From NCBI GenBank assembly GCA_002342225.1, contig DDPO01000074.1, positions 1 through 11,973 on the forward strand: a DNA stretch of 11,973 nt, in the 5' to 3' direction. Position 1 is the stretch's first letter, and each line of letters opens with the position of its first letter. This document shows, in pieces, positions 6,244 through 11,973 of the stretch. Origin of the DNA: Bdellovibrionaceae bacterium UBA2466. GTDB taxonomy: Bacteria; Bdellovibrionota; FAC87; UBA2466. A model generated the notes under the pieces. The model was given only the letters and a program-made list of their open reading frames with translations, did not search any database and had not been told where the DNA came from. Made by a program: the position numbers and the translations under genes.

Positions 6244-6284
6244 AAAACACCCTAAAGAAACCCCTTCGGAACGCCCTTAAATTA

Positions 6285-6293
6285 TGGTATACC
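6285..6293 (+). promoter_or_regulatory. Candidate extended -10 element upstream of the 863-residue protein gene
   Basis: TGGTATACC gives a TG-n extended -10 with TATACC (4/6) and would start transcripts around 6300, about 20 bases before ATG 6321. No good -35 is seen 17 bp upstream, as is common for extended -10 promoters. This is a weak prediction. Confidence 0.3.
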
Positions 6294-6320
6294 GCGTCAA
6301 TTTTATTGATGGGAGACTTA

Positions 6321-8912
6321 ATGGGCTTAAATTCTCTTAGGGTTGTAGCTGTTCTCTTCTTAATCGCAGGTTCCGCTAAAGCCGGGACCTATTCCTTCGG
6401 CGGAGGCTGTGCTTCGATAGGAGCTTGGTCCCAAGCCGCCCTCTCACAAACCAAAACAATCATGGGTATTGTGGAATCTTTGAAGAACGACCCCAATTGC
6501 AAAGGGATTGAGTCGGTGATTCCAAAGCTTAAAATCGCGGAGGACGCACTCAACACACCTGCAGGAGAAGCTCAACGAACCGACCGTTTAGAAAGTATTC
6601 CCAACGAAATCAACTCTCTTAGAAATTTTGCGGTCGCAAGCCCAGAGCTCAAATCGGATGTGTTTAAACTTTTAACGGCTCGAACACTAGAAGGGGCTTC
6701 CCTTGCAGCAGAAACTTCGAAAGTCGAAGGGGTTTCAACTGCAGTGTCAACGGGTGCTGCAACGATGATGAACCCAGCTGCGGTTGCAATTGCAGTGGGG
6801 TTGAAGGATCTCTCGGTTAGAGTTCGAAGAACGGCCCTTACCGGAATGGACATGATGGATCAAGTTTTCACTGTTCTTCCAAGCTATGATCGGTGCCTCA
6901 TTGGCAATCCCGACCAAGGAATGGCTCTTCTAGCAGCTTCAGTCAAAATGGCTGCAGCTTTTGTCTCCTCTCAAGAGGGTGTGACCAGTCGTTTAGGAAA
7001 TTCGATCGCTAATCTCGTCACAATGATGCGGAATCGCAAATTTACGACGGCACTAAGAAAGTTGGACCAAAGCGAATTCTGGCTATCAATGAGTTGTCTT
7101 TTAGAAACAACTAGCCAAACTTACTGTGCTGCGCGAGATGCTCGCCAACTTCTCGATTACTCCATTGCCAATTTAAAACCAAATAGAAACAGCCGCGGGG
7201 ATGCGACTGTCGACAACCCATTGGAAGGTTATTACGTTTTATCTCACGACATTCCTAAAATTTCGCAGTGGCTCCAAAAAATTCAATTTGGTATTCGTCC
7301 AAAACTTTCCACCGATGCTGTTTTTAAAAATCGAGTTCTTCAAGATGTGAACGGACTCATGATGGATATCTACTCCATTCAAGGAACCTACTCTGAAGAG
7401 ATGCTCACTTACTCGACCCTCAAAGATCTACAGAGCAAACAGAATGCTCTTTTAAAACTCATCAAGGGGCTCACTTCTCGCTTGGCAGGTGGTGGCAATG
7501 ACGGAAACGGACACGTGAACTTCTTCACCATGGCGACCCACGAGGACATGATTCCTTTCAAACTTCTAGGTCTCACTGTGATGCCTCCCGAATGCCGTCC
7601 CCCCAGCAACGGCGAAAACCGAATCCCAGTGCAATGGGATCAGTGGATGTTAAATGGCGGACAGTTTCAAGGTCCTTTTCAAGATCCTGATCAGCTATCA
7701 AAAGTGATTGGACAGCAGCTTGAAAGATTGATGGAGCAAGCATTAAACCAAGCAAGTCTATACTTCCAACAGCGGATGATTGTAGACATGCCAAACCTAG
7801 TGAATGAATCGGTCACAAGTCAGACGGTCACTGTGGTTCAAAGTCTACAACGAGTCTCTTCCTACTTAAAAAACCTACAACTAAAAATTGTTGAATCGAA
7901 TGGGGACATGATCTTGATTCCCACTATTCAAGACACTCGCCTTAGAATTAAAAAAGTTCTGGATAGCTATGAAAACATACGTTCCATTGCGCGATCGGCA
8001 ATCGATAACGAAGAAATATCTTTAAGCGATGACATCAAAAAGGCTTATGCTTCTGTCATTGAAGCCGCTTTTGAGCAGTTTAACGTTCTGCTGCAGAGAG
8101 ATACTTTTCTTTCGAACCGTCTTTCCACTCTTATTCAATATGACTATGCGCTACGAATAAAACAGGAGGAAGACCTCGGAAAATGGGAAAATCAGATCCT
8201 TCTTGAGAGTGGCAATGAGATGCTCTTTCGTCTTTTAAGTTCGACCGGTCACAATCCGACTCTTATGAAAAACGACTTGGCCTCTGCTCAAGTGGTCAAC
8301 AAAAGAAACCTAGAGACCCTAGAACAAGTATTTAGCGACAGTCTCTACCCAGTAATTGAGCAACTAGGGCTCATAGCTGATGGACAACAGCTTCCCAACT
8401 CTCTTCTCAACATGAAAACCATGACTCGCCTCTACCGAGACACCTACGGTGACCAGGGATATTTCGGAAGTTGGGCAGGTTTTTGGGCCTTTACCTTAGG
8501 CGGACCCTTGACTTACGAAGTTCTGCCCTGGACTCGAAGAATGATGCACCCCGAGCTCTACCCATTCCACGTGTCAACTGAGCCGGCCGTGCGAGGAGCC
8601 GACGATGAATTTGGCTCATTCGATCAGTTTAAAGCAAAGCTTTGTATTCAAACCCTATCTTTTGAGAATCGCAAAAAATTTGAACCCATCTGCAAAGGAG
8701 CTATCTTAAGAAGTGCTTTTGACCTCAACAAAGCAGGGAAAAATTCTGAAATGGCTCGGATGGGGCTCAATGTCCATTACGATAATTATATGAAAGAGCC
8801 TTTTAAAAGCTGGCCCGTCAAAGGAGAAAGCATCTGTGCTTTTCAGGACTACTCGAGAAGAAACCTAGTTTACTGGATGACACTTGATCTTCAAAACAGT
8901 AAGGAAAATTAG
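6321..8912 (+). CDS. Large secreted protein of unknown function (863 residues)
   Basis: I do not recognise this family. ATG 6321 is chosen because GGGAG (6311-6315) lies 5 bases upstream and the protein then starts with a textbook Sec signal: MGLNSLRVV, a hydrophobic core LFLIAG and a cleavage site AKA|G after residue 21. The in-frame TTG 6306 and ATG 6309 precede that ribosome-binding site. The mature protein is mostly predicted helical, with amphipathic Leu/Gln-rich stretches, and has nine Cys. One pair, C259 and C269 (SCLLETTSQTYC), forms a CX9C pattern that could be a helical-hairpin disulfide. A small hydrophobic patch lies near 150-165. The region around 715-750 is rich in Trp, Phe, Tyr and Gly-Pro (FGSWAGFWAF, then EVLPWTRRMM) and stands out from the rest. 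The last 100 residues carry three Cys. No catalytic motif or C-terminal membrane anchor is seen. A periplasmic or extracellular role is inferred from the signal only. Confidence 0.85.
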   Translation: MGLNSLRVVAVLFLIAGSAKAGTYSFGGGCASIGAWSQAALSQTKTIMGIVESLKNDPNCKGIESVIPKLKIAEDALNTPAGEAQRTDRLESIPNEINSLRNFAVASPELKSDVFKLLTARTLEGASLAAETSKVEGVSTAVSTGAATMMNPAAVAIAVGLKDLSVRVRRTALTGMDMMDQVFTVLPSYDRCLIGNPDQGMALLAASVKMAAAFVSSQEGVTSRLGNSIANLVTMMRNRKFTTALRKLDQSEFWLSMSCLLETTSQTYCAARDARQLLDYSIANLKPNRNSRGDATVDNPLEGYYVLSHDIPKISQWLQKIQFGIRPKLSTDAVFKNRVLQDVNGLMMDIYSIQGTYSEEMLTYSTLKDLQSKQNALLKLIKGLTSRLAGGGNDGNGHVNFFTMATHEDMIPFKLLGLTVMPPECRPPSNGENRIPVQWDQWMLNGGQFQGPFQDPDQLSKVIGQQLERLMEQALNQASLYFQQRMIVDMPNLVNESVTSQTVTVVQSLQRVSSYLKNLQLKIVESNGDMILIPTIQDTRLRIKKVLDSYENIRSIARSAIDNEEISLSDDIKKAYASVIEAAFEQFNVLLQRDTFLSNRLSTLIQYDYALRIKQEEDLGKWENQILLESGNEMLFRLLSSTGHNPTLMKNDLASAQVVNKRNLETLEQVFSDSLYPVIEQLGLIADGQQLPNSLLNMKTMTRLYRDTYGDQGYFGSWAGFWAFTLGGPLTYEVLPWTRRMMHPELYPFHVSTEPAVRGADDEFGSFDQFKAKLCIQTLSFENRKKFEPICKGAILRSAFDLNKAGKNSEMARMGLNVHYDNYMKEPFKSWPVKGESICAFQDYSRRNLVYWMTLDLQNSKEN

Positions 8913-8920
8913 TCTCTGAT

Positions 8921-8983
8921 ATAGGCGCTTTTCCCGATGGCTCTTTGATGTTATGCTCTTCTCTCCATGATCAAAGCGCCTAT
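8921..8983 (+). promoter_or_regulatory. Alternative hairpins around the ilvA start codon (possible translational or attenuation control)
   Basis: ATAGGCGCTTT (8921-8931) is perfectly complementary to AAAGCGCCTAT (8973-8983), which spans ilvA codons 3-6. A second arm, GGCTCTTTGAT (8939-8949), pairs with ATCAAAGCGCC (8970-8980) at 10 of 11 positions. Both pairings use the same 3' arm (8973-8980), so they exclude each other, and both place the ilvA ATG (8967) inside the loop. There is no Shine-Dalgarno sequence before the ATG and no U-tract, so this is not an ordinary terminator. The complementarity is directly visible; a regulatory role is inferred. Confidence 0.5.
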
Positions 8984-10187
8984 CGAACTTTCGGATATCA
9001 AATCGGCACAGCAACGCATTGGACCTTACATTCGAAATACGCCCCTCATCCGGTTCGATTATTTAAGTAAAGAGACCCAAAAAAATATCTTTTTAAAGTG
9101 TGAGTCTCTGCAAATCACGGGGTCTTTCAAAATCCGCGGCGCCGCTAACTGCATCATTGAAAACTTAGCTCAAGCAAAAAAGTCGGGTGTGGTGGCTGCA
9201 AGTGCCGGTAACCACGCTCAAGGTGTCGCGGCTATCTGCCATCAATTGGGAATTAAAGCGACTATCGTGATGCCAGAATTTACTCCTGCGATAAAGGTTC
9301 AAAACACCCTCAATTGGGGCGCCCATGTCGAATTGGTAGGAAAAGTTTACGACGATTCCTACGAGCATGCGATGAAGCTTTCGCAAAATCACGGGCTGCT
9401 CTTTGTTCACCCTTTTAAAGATCCCAAAGTGATGGCGGGACAAGGAACCATCGGCCTTGAACTCATGGACTCTCCTCTTTTTGAAAGCACAGAGGCCGTT
9501 TTAGTTTGCGTGGGCGGAGGTGGTATTGCGACAGGAATAGGTACAGCTCTTAAAGCTCTCAAACCAGGCGTCAAAGTCTATGGTGTAACAGCAGCTAATG
9601 CTCCAGCCGCTTATAAATCCTTCAAATCCTCAGTAGCTACTAAGGAGACACCCAAGTTCACTCTGGCCGAAGGAGTTGCAACCAAAGGGCCTGATGAATT
9701 TATGTTAAATGCCCTTAAAGCATCTATCGATGACATTTTTTCAATTTCAGAGGAATCTATTGCTCACGCAGTCGCAGTTGTCGCCGAACATGGAAAAATG
9801 GTGGCTGAAGGTGCGGGAGTTCTGGCCTTAGCTGCTATCTGCGACAATATGATCCCTGAAAAAAATATCACAGCCATTCTTTCCGGAGGAAATATCGATT
9901 TGCCTGCTTTGTCGATGGTGCTGCAACGAGGACTCGTGGAACAGGGACGACTTATTCGATTATTGATCACAGTCATTGATAGACCTGGCGGTCTTAATGC
10001 TCTAACCCAAGTTTTAGCAGAGACTGGAGCCAACGTTTCGCAAATCTACCATCAAAGAGCCACTCTCCATACCTGTATCGGTGAAGCAGAAGTGGAAGCC
10101 GATATTGAGACTCGAGGTTCCAAACACACCGATGAAATCATCAAGACACTCACAAGCCGAGGGTTCAAAGTTCACCGTGTTTCTTAA
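8967..10187 (+). CDS. ilvA: Threonine ammonia-lyase (threonine deaminase) with one ACT domain
   Basis: A 406-residue fold-type II PLP enzyme converting L-threonine to 2-oxobutyrate and ammonia, the entry step to isoleucine or a threonine-degrading step. The PLP lysine is K55 in TGSFKIRGA (51-59). AGNHAQG (80-86) binds substrate, the glycine loop CVGGGGIATG (181-190) holds the PLP phosphate, and SGGN (306-309) closes the core. Residues about 330-406 form one ACT domain (LLITVIDRPGGLNALTQVLA), the medium-length form of the family rather than the E. coli IlvA form with its longer regulatory region or the TdcB form without one. Feedback control by isoleucine or valine is plausible but not visible. 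ATG 8967 has no ribosome-binding site and is framed by inverted repeats. A five-codon frame (8953-8970) ends at ATGA overlapping the start. The 3' end overlaps the next gene. Confidence 0.93.
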   Translation: MIKAPIELSDIKSAQQRIGPYIRNTPLIRFDYLSKETQKNIFLKCESLQITGSFKIRGAANCIIENLAQAKKSGVVAASAGNHAQGVAAICHQLGIKATIVMPEFTPAIKVQNTLNWGAHVELVGKVYDDSYEHAMKLSQNHGLLFVHPFKDPKVMAGQGTIGLELMDSPLFESTEAVLVCVGGGGIATGIGTALKALKPGVKVYGVTAANAPAAYKSFKSSVATKETPKFTLAEGVATKGPDEFMLNALKASIDDIFSISEESIAHAVAVVAEHGKMVAEGAGVLALAAICDNMIPEKNITAILSGGNIDLPALSMVLQRGLVEQGRLIRLLITVIDRPGGLNALTQVLAETGANVSQIYHQRATLHTCIGEAEVEADIETRGSKHTDEIIKTLTSRGFKVHRVS

Positions 10188-10866
10188 GTTTTTTTTCTGT
10201 AATCTCTGTCTTTCGATCTCACTTTTTGCAGGTCAGCTCACACTTGATGGCCGTTTCGAAGCCGAGAACACTTTCCAAGATCTATCAACATTCACAGCAC
10301 TCTATAAACCGGGCTCGTTATTAGGATTTGATCTTCAAGCCGCAGGTCGATTTTCAGCTTCACTGAAAGATTTGGAAATTTTCGGCTACGGCTTTGAAGC
10401 CACGTTGCCTCTTTTTTCTTTCTTTCAAACTTCTGCAAGAATTTCCCAAGAAAACTTTCTAAACTCCACGACGGCCCAGACCCACTTTCTATTTTTGGCT
10501 AATTTAGACGTTTCGCCGTTTTCCTTTTTGAAGCTCTTTGTCTGCGGGGGATGGTACAAACGAAATGTACGCCTTAATAAGCCCTACCTTTTTCCAACTC
10601 TCGTGGGTTCGAGCTACACCGAACATGATTTTGCAGTCTCTTTTGGGACCGAAACCTCTTGGAGTGATAATTTCAGTACCTTATTCAAAGTTGCCACTTT
10701 TGAAGAATTGTCGGTCTACAATCTCAACAACCCCTTCATTCAGGGGCAAATAGCCTATCTGACCTCCCCGAACGGGATCAAATGGACCCTATACTCCCGT
10801 TACCGACTCCTCTTAGGTTTTGGGCGTATGGATAGCTTTACTGCAGGGATCAATCTCGCCATTTAA
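10177..10866 (+). CDS. Small predicted outer-membrane beta-barrel protein, unknown function
   Basis: The start is placed at GTG 10177, which overlaps the last 11 bases of ilvA and yields a 229-residue protein with a signal peptide (MFLKFFFC, hydrophobic core, SLFA|GQ cleavage near residue 18). An upstream in-frame ATG at 10081 would bury this signal inside a charged leader and overlap ilvA by more than 100 bases. The mature part alternates hydrophobic and polar residues in short stretches rich in Phe, Tyr, Leu and Gly (for example LSTLFKVATFEE, IKWTLYSRYRLLLGFG, FTAGINLAI at the end), the pattern of transmembrane beta-strands; 8-10 strands would fit. No named family is recognised. GAGGG (10159-10163) is rather far from the GTG, so translation is probably coupled to ilvA. 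Confidence 0.65.
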   Translation: MFLKFFFCNLCLSISLFAGQLTLDGRFEAENTFQDLSTFTALYKPGSLLGFDLQAAGRFSASLKDLEIFGYGFEATLPLFSFFQTSARISQENFLNSTTAQTHFLFLANLDVSPFSFLKLFVCGGWYKRNVRLNKPYLFPTLVGSSYTEHDFAVSFGTETSWSDNFSTLFKVATFEELSVYNLNNPFIQGQIAYLTSPNGIKWTLYSRYRLLLGFGRMDSFTAGINLAI

Positions 10867-10935
10867 AATCTGTTTCAAACCGCTCTTAAATATGGTTTTC
10901 TTATCCGTATTAACTGACCGAATATAAGGAACTTT

Positions 10936-11973
10936 ATGGATCCAAGGCCCTTAACGTTAAGTCTTGAAACATCGGCATCTTTTTCTGAGAGACACATAGG
11001 TCCCAACTCGGCCGAGATTTCTACCATGTTAAAAGCGGTAGGAGCTTCATCGCTCGAAGATTTGGTAAAAAAAGCGGTGCCAGATTCCATCCAGATAAAG
11101 AAAAAACTGAATCTCCCAGAAGCCTTGGCCGAAACCGATGCCCTTAAAGAACTTAAAACAGTCGCTCAGAAAAATAAAATTTATCAATCTTACATCGGAT
11201 TGGGTTATTCGAATTGCACCGTCCCGGGAGTCATAAGCAGAAATATTTTTGAAAACCCCGGTTGGTACACTCAGTACACTCCCTACCAAGCCGAAATTGC
11301 GCAAGGGCGACTTGAAGCCCTTTTAAATTTTCAAACAATGGTAGCCGATCTCACGGGGCTGGAGATGGCAAATGCTTCACTATTAGATGAAGGCACAGCT
11401 GCTGCTGAAGCTATGTCTCTCTGTTTAGCCCAACGAAAATCGGAAAAAGCCAATAAATTTTTTGTGGCCTCAACTGTGCATCCCCAAACGCTGGCCGTGA
11501 TTAGCCAAAGAGCTGAACCCATCGGAGTTGAAATTGTCGTCGGCGATGTTCATCAACATTCTTGGACTGTGGAATTTTTCGGCGGAGTTGTTCAGTACCC
11601 AGACACACTAGGTGCTGTTTACGACTATACCGATTTCATTCACAAAGCTCATGCAGTGAATGCACTTGTGACAGTAGCTGCCGATCTTCTAAGCCTTGTT
11701 CTCCTAAAAACTCCAGGTGCTATGGGAGCTGATGTTGCGATAGGAAATACTCAGCGCTTTGGAGTTCCCATGGGATTTGGTGGCCCTCATGCTGCGTATA
11801 TGGCGACCCGAATGGAATACCAGCGAAGACTGCCCGGAAGAATCGTGGGTGTTTCTAAAGATCGCGATGGAAGAAAAGCTATGAGGCTTACTTTACAAAC
11901 TCGTGAGCAACATATTCGCAGAGATAAAGCGACCAGCAATATTTGCACAGCTCAAGTTCTCCTTGCTGTCATG
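10936..11973 (+). CDS. gcvP: Glycine dehydrogenase (decarboxylating), P protein of the glycine cleavage system (5' part)
   Basis: 346 codons are present, open to the window edge; the full protein of this family is about 950 residues. GcvP is the PLP enzyme that decarboxylates glycine and passes the aminomethyl group to lipoyl-GcvH. Visible marks are SERHIGP (17-23), YIGLGYSNC (86-94), [20 protein letters not shown] (106-125), [12 protein letters not shown] (149-160, usually DEAT or DEGT), [20 protein letters not shown] (264-283), [10 protein letters not shown] (300-309), [20 protein letters not shown] (321-340). The PLP lysine lies in the missing C-terminal half. AAGGA (10926-10930) sits 5 bases before the ATG. 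The 69-base gap after the previous gene has no clear terminator and only a weak -10 (TATTAA, 10908-10913). gcvT and gcvH, often next to gcvP, are not upstream here. Confidence 0.95.
   Translation, partial: MDPRPLTLSLETSASFSERHIGPNSAEISTMLKAVGASSLEDLVKKAVPDSIQIKKKLNLPEALAETDALKELKTVAQKNKIYQSYIGLGYSNCTVPGVISRNIFENPGWYTQYTPYQAEIAQGRLEALLNFQTMVADLTGLEMANASLLDEGTAAAEAMSLCLAQRKSEKANKFFVASTVHPQTLAVISQRAEPIGVEIVVGDVHQHSWTVEFFGGVVQYPDTLGAVYDYTDFIHKAHAVNALVTVAADLLSLVLLKTPGAMGADVAIGNTQRFGVPMGFGGPHAAYMATRMEYQRRLPGRIVGVSKDRDGRKAMRLTLQTREQHIRRDKATSNICTAQVLLAVM

Noticed and set aside
6244..6284. Terminator behind the tRNA gene
   Set aside because: No stem of useful length followed by T residues could be found; the C-rich stretch has no matching G-rich arm.
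8948..8970. Thr/Ile-type leader peptide before ilvA
   Set aside because: The frame at 8953-8970 encodes only MLFSP with no Thr or Ile codons, and the frame at 8948 runs on out of frame, so classic amino-acid attenuation by leader codons is not supported.
8921..8983. Rho-independent terminator of the 863-residue protein gene
   Set aside because: The repeat is strong, but the loop is 41 bases, the 3' arm lies inside ilvA coding sequence and no T-tract follows.
10081..10176. Upstream ATG start for the outer-membrane protein
   Set aside because: It would overlap ilvA by 107 bases and put a charged leader before the signal peptide; GTG 10177 fits better.
10867..10935. Glycine riboswitch upstream of gcvP
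   Set aside because: The gap is only 69 bases, too short for even one aptamer with an expression platform, and the aptamer's conserved G-rich core is not seen.
1..11973. CRISPR array, insertion sequence or phage genes
   Set aside because: No regularly spaced direct repeats, transposase, integrase or terminal inverted repeats were found on either strand.

Overview
The window looks like a stretch of chromosome from a Gram-negative bacterium of moderate GC content. Lipoprotein and Sec signal peptides, a predicted outer-membrane barrel and HemJ-type heme synthesis all point that way. The gene mix and style recall Bdellovibrio-like (Bdellovibrionota) or related delta-type proteobacteria. That placement is inference from general appearance; no phylogenetic marker was aligned. 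No mobile element, phage gene or CRISPR array is visible.

Layout, left to right. (1) The 3' end of an arginase/agmatinase/formiminoglutamase-family gene (1-123). (2) A 306-base AT-rich gap with five DnaA-box-like sites, two of them forming a perfect 21-bp palindrome, which looks like an origin or a DnaA-controlled promoter region. (3) A compact rightward cluster: a divergent dnaA (start placed at 430), hemJ overlapping it by 17 bp, xseA abutting hemJ in the same frame, then a membrane-anchored family 2 glycosyltransferase 21 bp further on. (4) Convergent to it, a leftward lipoprotein gene with Thr/Ser linkers, Ig-like-looking segments and a C-terminal bulb-type mannose-lectin domain with three intact QxDxNxVxY motifs. 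(5) A tRNA-Thr(CGU) gene with a good sigma70-type promoter. (6) A rightward 863-residue secreted protein that I do not recognise. (7) ilvA (threonine deaminase with one ACT domain), then an overlapping gene for a small predicted outer-membrane protein, then the first 346 codons of gcvP, which runs off the right edge.

Working together: the left part is replication and housekeeping (DnaA, heme synthesis, exonuclease VII large subunit) plus an envelope glycosyltransferase. The middle is surface and secreted proteins. The right part is amino-acid catabolism and biosynthesis (threonine to 2-oxobutyrate, glycine cleavage).

Most unusual points: two mutually exclusive inverted repeats around the ilvA start codon, which could form alternative mRNA hairpins; the DnaA-box cluster next to a DnaA with an altered P-loop; the plant-type lectin fold on a bacterial lipoprotein; and the orphan 863-residue secreted protein. 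No clearly new multi-gene system is evident.
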